Source: Arenibacter antarcticus (GTDB taxonomy: Bacteria > Bacteroidota > Bacteroidia > Flavobacteriales > Flavobacteriaceae). From it: 64,000 nucleotides of DNA. Position 1 is the stretch's first letter. Each line of letters starts with the position of its first letter. Of this stretch, positions 42,406 to 51,918 are shown in pieces. The DNA is taken from contig NZ_CP166679.1 in assembly GCF_041320605.1 (NCBI RefSeq), forward strand, positions 3,892,001-3,956,000, written 5' to 3'. Under the pieces are notes generated by a model. That model saw nothing but the letters and a program-made list of their open reading frames with translations, made no database searches and was not told where the DNA came from. The position numbers and the translations under genes are program-made.

Positions 42406-43497
42406 CTATTTTTTTGGAAATTCGATAACAAATATAGTTCCTTTAGGTTTGTTGGGAAGGTATTTTATGGTCCCTTTATGGCTTTTCACGATACCATGAA
42501 CAACACTTAATCCAAGGCCTGAGCCCTCTCCTATGGGTTTGGTGCTATAAAAAGGCTCAAAAATCTTATTTCTAATCTTGGGGTCTATTCCAGGACCTTC
42601 ATCCTTTATGATGATCTCTACACTCTTTTCCTTATCCGTGATTAAAAAATTGATAATACTCTTTGGCGGGGCAAAGTAAATTGCATTGAGCATAAGGTTG
42701 AAAATAACTTGGGTCAATTGTATGGCATCGACTCTTAAGAAAATAGACTGGGTGCTAAATTTAAGTTCGTCTACAATTTTTTTACTTTTCAGGCTAGGTT
42801 GCATAAGGTTCAACGCATCGGATACGATCGGTACAATATCTACCAAGTCCATTTGTTGTGGCATTTCGCAGGCAAAGAACATCAATTTCTTAACGACCTC
42901 TCTTGAAAAGATGGCGCTGTTAATAATCTTATCCAGATCTCTATTTGCCTGGGGATCATTCTTTATTCTTGTTTTTAGCAACTCTGAAAAACCTAGTATA
43001 TTGGCGAGTGGTGTATTAAGTTCATGTGCCATTCCAGCAGTAATCTCTCCCAGAATACTAAGTCGGTCTGCATGCTCCATTTTTCGCCTAATCAGGTCCT
43101 CATTATCCTTGATTTGCTTTCTTTCCAAAAGGTTACCTACCTCTAGGCAGATGTTCTTTAAAAGTTTTTTTTCTTCCAGTAAAAAGTCGGAAGATCCGTA
43201 ATTAGGTAAGGGATATACGACTTGGATATATCCTGTTTTTTTGTTAAATACTGAAATACTGGATTTTAAGGAGACCGATTGATCTGGAAAATTTAAGGTT
43301 TTTATGGAATATTGATCAGTAACCAAGGCTACGTGTGTTTCTGCGCTAAAGCGCCATGCCTTTTGCAGGCAATGCATAATCCCCTTTAATGCATCTTCTA
43401 TTTGATCGTAATCACAATTAACGATGATAGAGGTAACCTCGTATAAACAGGTAAGCTCCTTAATGCGTTCCTTAAGTCTTTCTTCTGTAGGTATCAT
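42406..43497 (-). CDS. Soluble sensor histidine kinase
   Basis: A 363-residue kinase. The phospho-acceptor His157 is in MAHELNTPLANILGF; N box FNLMLNAIYFAP, G1 DEGPGIDPKIRNKIFEPF and G2 GSGLGLSVVHGI form the HATPase domain. No membrane helix is seen; the N-terminal 130 residues resemble a GAF/PAS-like sensor without known ligand. It begins 28 bases after the E1 gene and is followed by its response regulator. Presumed to sense an intracellular metabolite, perhaps of amino-acid catabolism. Confidence 0.92.
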   Translation of the reverse strand: MIPTEERLKERIKELTCLYEVTSIIVNCDYDQIEDALKGIMHCLQKAWRFSAETHVALVTDQYSIKTLNFPDQSVSLKSSISVFNKKTGYIQVVYPLPNYGSSDFLLEEKKLLKNICLEVGNLLERKQIKDNEDLIRRKMEHADRLSILGEITAGMAHELNTPLANILGFSELLKTRIKNDPQANRDLDKIINSAIFSREVVKKLMFFACEMPQQMDLVDIVPIVSDALNLMQPSLKSKKIVDELKFSTQSIFLRVDAIQLTQVIFNLMLNAIYFAPPKSIINFLITDKEKSVEIIIKDEGPGIDPKIRNKIFEPFYSTKPIGEGSGLGLSVVHGIVKSHKGTIKYLPNKPKGTIFVIEFPKK

Positions 43498-43525
43498 ATA
43501 TTTTATGGGGCATTTTCCAATAGAA

Positions 43526-45502
43526 TTAATATTCCAGCAAAGTTAGCAGTTCTGCTTCAAATCGTGTTTTGGGGAGGTAAGTATTCTCCAAATTTTTAGC
43601 AAACGGAATTGGTGTCTCCAAACTGGCGACTCTTTTAACGGGGGCGTCCAAGTACTGAAAACAATGCTCCATCACGAGGGCAGAGATATCGCTTGCCACA
43701 CCCCCAAAGAGGCTGTCTTCCTGTAGGATAATTAATTTCCCCGTTTTTTTTACTGAGCGGTAAATAGCTTCCGTGTCCATTGGTTGCAAGCTACGCAAAT
43801 CGATTAGATCCGCCTTTATATCGGGATTATTGTCCAAGGTTTCCAAGGCCCAATGCACGCCCATCCCATAGGTGACTACAGTAACGTCAGTTCCCTGCCT
43901 TAGAAGTGCCGCTTGGCCCAATGGAAGGGTGTAATATGCTGTAGGGACATCTTGGTACATGCTTCTATATAAGGCCTTATGCTCGAAAAATAGTACCGGA
44001 TTGGGGTCATTTATCGCTGTGGCCAATAACCCTTTGGCATCATATGGGAAGGCGGGATAAACGACTTTTAATCCTGGAGTTTTGGTAAACCAGGCTTCGT
44101 TTGTTTGGGAGTGAAAAGGACCAGCCCCTACTCCTGCCCCGCAAGGCATTCTAATCACAACATCGGCATTTGCGCCCCAACGGTAGTGCGACTTTGCCAG
44201 GTAATTTACGATCGGATTGAAGCCAGAACTTACAAAATCGGCAAATTGCATTTCTACCACTGATTTAAATCCCCTTATAGACAATCCCATTGCTGCAGAA
44301 ATTATTACTGATTCACAGATCGGTGTATTTCTCACCCTATCACTGCCAAATTCCTCCAAAAATCCTTCGGTAACCTTAAATACGCCCCCATATGCTGCAA
44401 TATCCTGCCCCATGATTACCAAATTTTCATGTTTTTGCATGGATTGTTTTAGTCCTTCAGAAACAGCATCTACAAGCCTTATATTTGCTTTTTCGGAATT
44501 CGATTTGATTTCCTTATAATCAAAGTCCCTAAACACATCATTCAGTTCCGTAACTGCGTCAGATTGTATTGCCTTTCCATTAAATGCTTTTTTTAGATGT
44601 TGGTCTATTTCACTATAAATGTTGTTTTTTAAGGTTTCAATAACATCGGGGTTCAATATTTTTTCATCCAAAAGATGATTTTCAAAATTTATAAGGGGGT
44701 CTTTCTTTTCCCAAGCATCCAATACTTCCTGGGGTACATATTTGGTGCCACTGGCTTCTTCATGACCTCGCATCCTAAAAGTTTTAAATTCTATAAGGAC
44801 AGGTCTTGGGTTTTTTCTAATACTCTTGCATAGCGCATCTATTTTACAAAAAACCTCTATAACATTATTGCCATCCAAAATATGCGACTCCATTCCGTAG
44901 CCTATTCCCTTATCGGCCAAATCCTTACACCTGTATTGTTCAAGGGTTGGGGTAGATAGGCCATATCCATTATTTTCTATACAGAACAAAACAGGTAAAT
45001 TCCATACCGATGCTAAGTTTAAAGCCTCATGGAAATCCCCTTCGCTGGTTCCTCCTTCTCCGGTAAAAACTGCGGTTACTTTGTTTTTTTTCTGTATTAA
45101 ATCCGCCAAGGCTATTCCAGTAGCTACACCCAATTGGGGGCCCAAATGCGAGATCATCCCTACAATCTTAAACTCTTGGGATCCAAAATGAAAACTTCTG
45201 TCCCTCCCTTTTGTAAAACCGTCCGCCTTTCCCTGCCATTGCGAAAAAAGTCGGTGTAAGGGAATATTCCTAGTAGTAAAGACCCCTAAGTTGCGGTGCA
45301 TAGGCAGAATATATTCATCCTCGGTCAACGCACTGGTCACGCCTATAGAAATGGCTTCCTGGCCAATACCACTAAACCATTTTGAAATTTTACCTTGGCG
45401 TAATAAAAGCAACATTCTTTCTTCGATCAATCGCGGCTTTAACATGCGTTGATACAGTTTTAGTTGCGTAGCCTTATCCAAACCATTCCCATTAAAGTTC
45501 AT
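43526..45502 (-). CDS. Branched-chain 2-oxoacid dehydrogenase E1, fused alpha/beta
   Basis: A 658-residue thiamine-diphosphate enzyme with E1 alpha (residues 1-320) and beta (335-658) in one chain. Alpha has the TPP site FTGEGGTSEGDFHEALNLA and NNGYGLSTP; beta starts near RLVDAVSEGLKQSMQ and contains GQDIAAYGGVFKVTEG and FFEHKALYRS. It decarboxylates branched-chain or related 2-oxoacids and passes the acyl group to lipoyl-E2. The fusion is usual in Bacteroidetes. E2 and E3 are not nearby. Unusually, the two-component system follows directly on the same strand. Confidence 0.93.
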   Translation of the reverse strand: MNFNGNGLDKATQLKLYQRMLKPRLIEERMLLLLRQGKISKWFSGIGQEAISIGVTSALTEDEYILPMHRNLGVFTTRNIPLHRLFSQWQGKADGFTKGRDRSFHFGSQEFKIVGMISHLGPQLGVATGIALADLIQKKNKVTAVFTGEGGTSEGDFHEALNLASVWNLPVLFCIENNGYGLSTPTLEQYRCKDLADKGIGYGMESHILDGNNVIEVFCKIDALCKSIRKNPRPVLIEFKTFRMRGHEEASGTKYVPQEVLDAWEKKDPLINFENHLLDEKILNPDVIETLKNNIYSEIDQHLKKAFNGKAIQSDAVTELNDVFRDFDYKEIKSNSEKANIRLVDAVSEGLKQSMQKHENLVIMGQDIAAYGGVFKVTEGFLEEFGSDRVRNTPICESVIISAAMGLSIRGFKSVVEMQFADFVSSGFNPIVNYLAKSHYRWGANADVVIRMPCGAGVGAGPFHSQTNEAWFTKTPGLKVVYPAFPYDAKGLLATAINDPNPVLFFEHKALYRSMYQDVPTAYYTLPLGQAALLRQGTDVTVVTYGMGVHWALETLDNNPDIKADLIDLRSLQPMDTEAIYRSVKKTGKLIILQEDSLFGGVASDISALVMEHCFQYLDAPVKRVASLETPIPFAKNLENTYLPKTRFEAELLTLLEY

Positions 45503-45602
45503 CCTGTATAGTACTTCTTTTTATTTACTAATATTTTATAAATGTAACGAAACCCAAAAACAAAGGCGATAATTATTTAAAGAAGATTGCCTTATAATTT
45601 AT

Positions 45603-45610
45603 TAACTTTG
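45603..45610 (+). promoter_or_regulatory. Probable -7 box (TAACTTTG)
   Basis: A perfect TAnnTTTG octamer 22 bases before the dioxygenase ATG at 45632. It lies within a longer reading frame starting at 45587 and so supports the shorter start. No well-spaced -33 TTG. Confidence 0.4.
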
Positions 45611-45631
45611 GGTTATCTAAAAGAAAAAGAA

Positions 45632-46582
45632 ATGAGTGCAATACCAAGTGTAAACTTAGCGGATTTTATTTCAGGCGATCAGGCACGAAAAGAGAAATTT
45701 ATAAAGGAAATTGGAAATGCCTTTGAAGATATAGGCTTTGTAGCTCTAAGCGGGCATTTTTTATCCGACAAATTAGTTGAAGACCTCTATACCGAAATCA
45801 AGGAGTTTTTCAACCTGCCACAAGAAGTTAAGGATAAATATGAAATTGAAGGCATTGGAGGTCAAAGGGGGTATACCTCCTTTGGAAAGGAACATGCAAA
45901 AGGCAGAAAGGAAGGGGATCTTAAAGAATTTTGGCATTTTGGACAATACGTAGAAAACGATCCAATATTGGAAAAAGATTACCCAAAGAACGTTGTGGTT
46001 AAGGAATTGGATAGGTTTAATGAAGTGGGAAAGGAGACCTATAAAATGCTCGAAAAAACGGCGAAATATGTTTTAAGGGCTTTGGCACTTCATTTAGATT
46101 TGGAGGAAACTTACTTTGATAATTATATTAAAAATGGAAATTCTATTTTAAGGCCCATCCATTACCCCCCTATAGAACAAGAACCTAAGAATGCCGTAAG
46201 GGCAGCAGCACATGGTGATATTAATTTAATTACGCTTTTAATGGGGGCGCATGGGAAGGGGCTACAGGTGAAAAATAAGAAGGGAGAATGGATAGATGCC
46301 ATTGCAAGCCCTGATCAATTAATGATCAACGTTGGTGATATGCTTTCGCGACTCAGTAATAATAAACTAAAATCTACCATACACCAAGTTGTAAATCCAC
46401 CCAGAGAATTATGGGGAACTTCCAGATATTCTGTTCCGTTCTTTATGCACCCGATCAGTGAAATGCCCTTAAATTGTCTTGAAAATTGCATAGATGCCTC
46501 TAACCCTAAATTGTATAACGATATTTCAGCGGGCGAATTTTTACATGAACGCTTAGTGGAACTAGGGCTTATTAAAGGATAG
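45632..46582 (+). CDS. 2-oxoglutarate/Fe(II)-dependent dioxygenase (isopenicillin N synthase-like)
   Basis: A 316-residue oxygenase. N-terminal DIOX_N domain (IPSVNLADF, VALSGHFLSD), then a double-stranded beta-helix with Fe ligands His193 and Asp195 in HGDINLITLL and distal His near 251 in STIHQVVNP; the RxS motif is SRYSVPFF. All ligands are intact. The family includes isopenicillin N synthase and plant hormone oxidases; bacterial members are mostly unassigned. It is transcribed alone and its substrate is unknown. Confidence 0.9.
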   Translation: MSAIPSVNLADFISGDQARKEKFIKEIGNAFEDIGFVALSGHFLSDKLVEDLYTEIKEFFNLPQEVKDKYEIEGIGGQRGYTSFGKEHAKGRKEGDLKEFWHFGQYVENDPILEKDYPKNVVVKELDRFNEVGKETYKMLEKTAKYVLRALALHLDLEETYFDNYIKNGNSILRPIHYPPIEQEPKNAVRAAAHGDINLITLLMGAHGKGLQVKNKKGEWIDAIASPDQLMINVGDMLSRLSNNKLKSTIHQVVNPPRELWGTSRYSVPFFMHPISEMPLNCLENCIDASNPKLYNDISAGEFLHERLVELGLIKG

Positions 46583-46711
46583 ATCATCCATTAATTACAA
46601 GTATTTATTTTAAATTAGTTGTTTTTAGAACCTCCCAAAATACAAGGTAGATTATCGCTATTGAAGGTTTCTAACCAACTATTATTCATCACTTAATTTT
46701 ACCCTATAAAG

Positions 46712-47041
46712 ATGGACTTAAAAGAGCAGCTTAAAAATTTATTCCCCGATCATCAAAACATTGATAATGAGGATGGCGCTATAAAGGAAGAGGGAATTTG
46801 GCTACAAGATGACCCTATTATCTGTAAGTATGAAAAGAGAAAGGGAAAACCGATTACTATCTTGGAAGGGTATAATGGAGCGGAAAGTGATTTTAAAAAA
46901 CTAGCAAAGGAATTAAAGACCAAACTGAGCGTAGGTGGGTCTATTAAAGGTGAGACTATAATTTTACAGGGGGATTACCGTGATAGGATAATGGAAATTC
47001 TAAAGGATAAAGGATTTAAAGTGAAACGTGTAGGAGGTTAG
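46712..47041 (+). CDS. SUI1/eIF1-like translation initiation factor
   Basis: A 109-residue protein of the YciH/SUI1 family. The core KGKPITILEGYNGAESDFKK, TKLSVGGSIKGETIILQGDY and LKDKGFKVKRVGG matches the eIF1 fold. The first 35 residues are an acidic extension. The family discriminates start codons in eukaryotes; in bacteria it may monitor initiation. It stands alone in front of the DUF1835 operon. Confidence 0.88.
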   Translation: MDLKEQLKNLFPDHQNIDNEDGAIKEEGIWLQDDPIICKYEKRKGKPITILEGYNGAESDFKKLAKELKTKLSVGGSIKGETIILQGDYRDRIMEILKDKGFKVKRVGG

Positions 47042-47059
47042 ATTTTTGTTAATTATTTC

Positions 47060-47087
47060 TTGAACTTAAGATAAAATGCTACATTTA
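47060..47087 (+). promoter_or_regulatory. Probable promoter of the DUF1835 operon (TTG-N17-TACATTTA)
   Basis: TTG at 47060-47062, a 17-base spacer and TACATTTA (one mismatch from the octamer) ending 29 bases before the ATG. Confidence 0.5.
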
Positions 47088-47116
47088 TTGGTCACAACCT
47101 AAACCACCAAAAAAAA

Positions 47117-48049
47117 ATGAGTTCTCAGTTACACATCACCAATGGCGACAGTTTCACCACGAAATTACGTAACCTAAATTTAGGAGGGGAAATTATTACT
47201 TGGCGCGAAATGTTATGCGAAGGTAAAACCGAAACGAATGTGGGAAGCGAATCCTTTTGGAAAACTAGATTCGAATTTCTCAACAAGAATTACAAGGTTA
47301 CCAAATCTTGGTTTATAGAAAAAACCCTCAAGGAATACCGATCGTTATGTAACCACAAGCAAGAAGATCATATAGTGCTTTGGTTTGAATACGATCTGTT
47401 TTGTCAAATTAATATGTTGGCAGTAATCTCTTGGCTAAAAAGCAACAGACCCTTTGCCGAGATCTCAATGGTTTGCTGTGGCGAGGAAGATGATTCGGAT
47501 ACGCTATATGGCCTGAACGACCTTAGTGATGAGCAAATCCTAAACTTATATAACCACCGCACCTATTTAAACCAAGACGATGTGGAATATGCAGATTATG
47601 TATGGCAGTTATACTGTAGCGACAATCCTATACGTCTAGAAAATTTAAAGGATTTCAGTAGTTTTCAATTCACCTACTTAGAATCGGCAATTAGAGCACA
47701 TTTGATGCGTTTCCCGAGCATAAAAAATGGATTGAACGAAGTGGAGAACAATATATTGCGATTGGCAAATAGCGCCAATCCCAAGTCTAAATCGGAATTA
47801 ATGGCCACGGTCTTAAAGAACCAAGGGCGTTATGGATTTGGGGACACGCAGTATGACCGACTTTTTGTTAAATTGAAGCCCATGTTTAAATCATTTAAAC
47901 CAGTTAAACTTTCCAAAACAGGGAATGATATTTTGGTAGGTAAAACGAGTTATTATTCCTGTATTCAAGAAAATGATGTTTTCTTGGGAGGCGCTTTAAA
48001 ATATAGCTTCTTATACAATACGGATACCGACCGAATACTTAAATTATAA
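47117..48049 (+). CDS. DUF1835 domain protein
   Basis: A 310-residue cytosolic protein. The DUF1835 domain opens with LHITNGDSFTTKLRN and contains GGEIITWREMLCEGKT and IVLWFEYDLFCQINML. A second helical half ends with GGALKYSFLYNTDTDRILKL. No catalytic motif is recognised. It lies one base before the nucleoside phosphorylase gene, so the two share a transcript. Function unknown. Confidence 0.85.
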   Translation: MSSQLHITNGDSFTTKLRNLNLGGEIITWREMLCEGKTETNVGSESFWKTRFEFLNKNYKVTKSWFIEKTLKEYRSLCNHKQEDHIVLWFEYDLFCQINMLAVISWLKSNRPFAEISMVCCGEEDDSDTLYGLNDLSDEQILNLYNHRTYLNQDDVEYADYVWQLYCSDNPIRLENLKDFSSFQFTYLESAIRAHLMRFPSIKNGLNEVENNILRLANSANPKSKSELMATVLKNQGRYGFGDTQYDRLFVKLKPMFKSFKPVKLSKTGNDILVGKTSYYSCIQENDVFLGGALKYSFLYNTDTDRILKL

Positions 48050-48050
48050 A

Positions 48051-48923
48051 ATGAACCTAAGTGCGTCTGAACTTGTCCTTAATCCTGACAAAAGTGTATA
48101 TCACCTAAATTTATTGCCCGAAGAACTAGCCGAAACCGTTATTACGGTGGGTGATCCCGATAGGGTCCCCCTAGTTTCTCAGTATTTTGACTCCATAGAA
48201 GTAAAAAAAAACAAACGGGAATTCCACTCCCACACCGGGCGAATTGGTCAAAAACGAATTACGGTTTTATCTACGGGGATTGGGACCGATAATATCGATA
48301 TTGTACTAAATGAACTTGATGCACTGGTGAATATCGACTTTGACAGTAGGTCCGTCAAGACAACTAAAATAGTATTAGATATCATACGCATAGGTACTTC
48401 AGGCGCTATTCAACCACATATCCCCATACACTCCTATCTGATGAGCGAATATGCTATCGGATTGGATAGCTTGCTTCATTTTTATGATAGTCAACATGTT
48501 CAGCATCCTGAAATTCAACAGGCATTTTTATCCCATACCAATTGGCTAAAAGACAAATCTACTCCCTATGTTGTGGAATGTGACAGGGAATTGGCTCAAA
48601 AATTTGCTTCAAAACAATTGTTACCTGGTTTTACAGCTACCAATGTTGGGTTTTACGGCCCGCAAGGCAGAGTCCTTAGATTGCCACTTCAAGATAAAGC
48701 TATCAACGATAAATTGGCTAGCTTTAATTATCAGGGAATGCAAATAACTAATTTGGAGATGGAGACCGCAGGCATTTACGGCCTCGCCAAACTATTAGGG
48801 CACCGAGCATTGTCCCTAAATTGTATATTAGCCAATAGGTGTAACGGGGAATTTTCAACCAATCCAGAAAAGGCTACCCAAGGATTGATAGCCTATGCAT
48901 TAGAACGAATCACTGATAATTAA
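48051..48923 (+). CDS. Nucleoside phosphorylase (uridine phosphorylase-like)
   Basis: A 290-residue phosphorolytic enzyme of the PNP/UDP family. TVGDPDRVPLVSQYF (phosphate loop), STGIGTDNIDIVLNE, RIGTSGAIQ and NLEMETAGIYGLAKL (base and ribose sites) are all present. It cleaves nucleosides to base and ribose-1-phosphate. The uridine-type start fits, but specificity is not proven. It is the second gene of the DUF1835 operon. Confidence 0.9.
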   Translation: MNLSASELVLNPDKSVYHLNLLPEELAETVITVGDPDRVPLVSQYFDSIEVKKNKREFHSHTGRIGQKRITVLSTGIGTDNIDIVLNELDALVNIDFDSRSVKTTKIVLDIIRIGTSGAIQPHIPIHSYLMSEYAIGLDSLLHFYDSQHVQHPEIQQAFLSHTNWLKDKSTPYVVECDRELAQKFASKQLLPGFTATNVGFYGPQGRVLRLPLQDKAINDKLASFNYQGMQITNLEMETAGIYGLAKLLGHRALSLNCILANRCNGEFSTNPEKATQGLIAYALERITDN

Positions 48924-49033
48924 TATATGTTTAAATCTGATTGTAAACACATTACTGCATTCTAATTATAGCATAGGTTTAGACATTACGCCAAACTATA
49001 ATTTAAATATTAACGATTAAATAGATTTTTGAA

Positions 49034-49888
49034 TTGAAAAAAGTAAGTATAATAGGTGTCCCTGAACATTTTAATTTCCCATGGCAATTAGCTATTGAGG
49101 AAGGCGCCTTTAAGTCTAGAGGAATTAAGTTGGAATGGACGGATATTCCTGAAGGAACAGGGAAAATGGCACAGATGTTAAAAGATGGTGAGGCAGATTT
49201 GGCCATTATTTTAACCGAAGGTGTTGTAAAGAGTATTTCCGAGGGCAATCCTGTTAAAATTGTTCAAGAATTTATAGCCAGTCCATTACTATGGGGAATT
49301 CATGTTGCACATACCAGCGATTACGTCCGTTTAGAAGACCTAGAAGGTAAAACCGCAGCGATTAGTAGGTTTGGCAGTGGCAGTCATTTAATGGCCTATG
49401 TAAACGGAAAAAACAACAATTGGAATACCGAGGAATTAAAATTTCAGGTAGTAGATAATTTGGAAGGTGCAGTTGATGCTCTTAGCAATGGCACAGCTGA
49501 TTACTTTATGTGGGAACGTTTTACCACAAAACCCTTGGTAGATCAGCAGGTGTTTAGAAGGTTAACCGACTGCCCTACTCCATGGCCCTGTTTTGTAGTG
49601 GCAGCAACGGACAAATTTATTGCCGAGCATCCAGGCACCTTGGCCCACATACTAGAGGTCATTAATGTATACACCGAAGATTTTAAAGGAATCCCGAGTA
49701 TCGACAAAACAATTGCAAACACTTATGGACAACAATTAGAAGATATACAGCATTGGCTTTCCCTGACTAGGTGGAGCGACAAAAATCTTAAGGAAACTAC
49801 ATTAAACTCGGTGCAAAATACCTTATTGGATCTTAAGCTGATAGATAAGAGATTGCCTTCCGACCAAATACTTTACGCTAAGAAATAG
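49034..49888 (+). CDS. Orphan substrate-binding protein (type 2 periplasmic-binding fold), TTG start
   Basis: A 284-residue SsuA/THI5-like binding protein with GVPEHFNFPWQLAIEEGAF at the N-terminus, GEADLAIILTEGVV and LEDLEGKTAAISRFGSGSH. It has no signal peptide and no ABC permease or ATPase beside it. The only credible start is TTG at 49034: an in-frame stop lies at 49022-49024 and no ATG precedes the conserved sequence. It may be a cytosolic ligand sensor or enzyme derived from a transport protein. Ligand unknown. Confidence 0.82.
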   Translation: MKKVSIIGVPEHFNFPWQLAIEEGAFKSRGIKLEWTDIPEGTGKMAQMLKDGEADLAIILTEGVVKSISEGNPVKIVQEFIASPLLWGIHVAHTSDYVRLEDLEGKTAAISRFGSGSHLMAYVNGKNNNWNTEELKFQVVDNLEGAVDALSNGTADYFMWERFTTKPLVDQQVFRRLTDCPTPWPCFVVAATDKFIAEHPGTLAHILEVINVYTEDFKGIPSIDKTIANTYGQQLEDIQHWLSLTRWSDKNLKETTLNSVQNTLLDLKLIDKRLPSDQILYAKK

Positions 49889-49917
49889 GCTGCTACAAAC
49901 TGTTTTTGGTATTTTGA

Positions 49918-50334
49918 TTATTGGTTAAAAAAAGTTTTGATCACTTTTCTAAAGTTGATATCCGATGACGGTTTGTGGAGGCACCCCTTAACTTGGGGAT
50001 ACGACAATGCCTTATAGGTAAGCTCTTCAGTGCCATTTGCCGTAAGTATGGCAATTATAATTTTTTCCTTTTCCTCTTGCCTAAAAAGTATATCAAATGC
50101 CTGTAAAAACTGCCATCCATTCATCATGGGCATTTCAACATCTAATATCAATAAAAAAGAACCACTTTCTATTTCATTTATCTGGGCCTCAATAAAATCC
50201 AATGCCCTATGCCCATCAATCACAGTATTTATGTCAAGGTTAGGGATTAGCTTTTTCAAAAAAAGTTGATTCAACATGTTGGTGATCCCGTCATCATCTA
50301 CTAGTAAAACCGATTTTAGTTTGGTATAATTCAT
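49918..50334 (-). CDS. Single-domain response regulator (CheY-like)
   Basis: A 138-residue receiver domain. VLLVDDDGITNMLNQLF holds the acidic pocket, LLILDVEMPMMNGWQF the phospho-acceptor Asp, AILTANG the conserved Thr and LHKPSSD the Lys. No output domain is present. The cognate kinase is not next to it. Common in flavobacteria as a phosphorelay element. Confidence 0.92.
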   Translation of the reverse strand: MNYTKLKSVLLVDDDGITNMLNQLFLKKLIPNLDINTVIDGHRALDFIEAQINEIESGSFLLILDVEMPMMNGWQFLQAFDILFRQEEKEKIIIAILTANGTEELTYKALSYPQVKGCLHKPSSDINFRKVIKTFFNQ

Positions 50335-50442
50335 ATTTAGGCGGTGAGCAAAATGGATTAAGATTAAAAATTAAATCTAACGGTAATTTAAGTTGGTTTA
50401 TTGTCCTAAATATTTGGAACTTTAGTAGTTTCTACCATACAA

Positions 50443-51108
50443 TTACCAGTCTATTGGTGTTAAACTTTGTCTCAGTAAAATTTCATTCGTTTTTCCAAAG
50501 TGTCTATTCCCAAACCAATATCCTCTATTGGCGCTTAATGGGGAAGGGTGTCCCGAAGTTAAGATATGGTGCTTTTCGGTATCGATCAATTTTACTTTTT
50601 TCTTGGCATACCCGCCCCACAGCATAAATACCAAGCCGTTTTTTTCCTGAGATAGTTTGGTTATGACTGCATTGGTAAAGGTCTCCCATCCCTTACCTTG
50701 ATGACTCCCTGCATGGTGCGCCCTTACAGTAAGCGTGGCATTTAGCAACAAAACGCCTTGGTCTGCCCATTTCTCCAAATCACCACTTATGGGATATTGC
50801 TTGTGCAGATCCAATTGTAATTCCTTGAAAATATTCACTAAAGATGGCGGGTGTGTCACTCCGTCATTTACGGAAAAACAAAGTCCATTGGCTTGCCCTG
50901 CACCGTGGTATGGATCTTGCCCTATCACCACTACCTTAGTGTCTTCCCAATGGCAATGATCAAACGCAGAAAAAATTTGCGCTTCTGGCGGAAAGCACTG
51001 ATGCTCCTCATATTCTTGATCAACAAATGATTGTAGGGCCTTAAAATAAGCAGCGCTAAACTCACTATCCAATATTTGCTGCCAGCTTTGATGTATTTTG
51101 CTATTCAT
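50443..51108 (-). CDS. ung: Uracil-DNA glycosylase
   Basis: A 221-residue family 1 glycosylase that removes uracil from DNA and starts base-excision repair. Motif VVIGQDPYHGAGQANGLCF has the water-activating Asp near residue 63; LLNATLTVR and HPSPLSANRGYWFGNRHF carry the uracil pocket and the catalytic His loop. Full length and intact. It stands alone. Confidence 0.97.
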   Translation of the reverse strand: MNSKIHQSWQQILDSEFSAAYFKALQSFVDQEYEEHQCFPPEAQIFSAFDHCHWEDTKVVVIGQDPYHGAGQANGLCFSVNDGVTHPPSLVNIFKELQLDLHKQYPISGDLEKWADQGVLLLNATLTVRAHHAGSHQGKGWETFTNAVITKLSQEKNGLVFMLWGGYAKKKVKLIDTEKHHILTSGHPSPLSANRGYWFGNRHFGKTNEILLRQSLTPIDW

Positions 51109-51340
51109 AAAACAAGTTGTGGTAAAATTTAATAAATTTTTCAGAAGTTAACTTCCCTTCCTATTTAATGGATTCAAAACTAACTAAAATTGCTACAATG
51201 TTTATTTGGTTTGCTCTATTAGATGAGAAAACTTAGTGAAACTTCCTTATCTTGGTGGATACAGGTGGATTTATAAATAATGGCCTAGGAATAAACCTTT
51301 TCCAATATTTGGAGTCCTATTAGAGAACTTAAGTTAATTC

Positions 51341-51886
51341 ATGGTGATTGCGGAAGAAGTTTTGGTATTGCAATTAAAACAAAAGAATAGTCAGGCAAAG
51401 GCCTTTGAAATTCTTGTTGACGCCTATAAAGTGCGTTTGTATTGGCATATTAGACGGATTGTGCTGGACCATGATGACACGGACGATGTTCTGCAGAATA
51501 CCTTTATCAAAGTATTTAGGAACATTGATGGATTTAAGGGTGAAAGCAAACTGTACTCATGGATGTACAGAATCGCTACCAACGAGGCTTTGAGTTTTCT
51601 AAAATTGAAATCTCAAAAATTAAAGATCAACGATGAACAATTAATGAGCGACAAGCTGGCCAACTTAAAAGCAGATGTTTATTTTGAAGGCGATGATATA
51701 CAGTTGAAGTTACAACAGGCGATAGCTGTATTGCCCGAAAAACAAAAATTGATTTTTAATATGAAATATTTCCAGGAAATGAAATATTCGGAGATATCCG
51801 AGATATTAGAAACATCTGTTGGGGGATTAAAGGCCTCCTACCATTTAGCAACCAAAAAGGTTGAAGCATTTTTAAGGGACAATTAA
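51341..51886 (+). CDS. ECF-type RNA polymerase sigma factor
   Basis: A 181-residue sigma-70 factor with regions 2 (FEILVDAYKVRLYWHI, DDVLQNTFIKVFRNI, SWMYRIATNEAL) and 4 (AVLPEKQKLIFNMKYFQ, YSEISEILETSVGGLKAS). It is the first gene of a trio with a probable anti-sigma factor and a Spy-like exported protein. It likely directs a small envelope-stress or metal-stress regulon and its own operon. Confidence 0.93.
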   Translation: MVIAEEVLVLQLKQKNSQAKAFEILVDAYKVRLYWHIRRIVLDHDDTDDVLQNTFIKVFRNIDGFKGESKLYSWMYRIATNEALSFLKLKSQKLKINDEQLMSDKLANLKADVYFEGDDIQLKLQQAIAVLPEKQKLIFNMKYFQEMKYSEISEILETSVGGLKASYHLATKKVEAFLRDN

Positions 51887-51918
51887 ATTTTCTCCAAGAC
51901 AATGGTCAAATTGCAAAA

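Noticed and set aside
43526-45502. Possible gene-fusion error in the 658-residue E1
   Set aside because: Fused alpha/beta E1 is an established form in Bacteroidetes and the frame is continuous.
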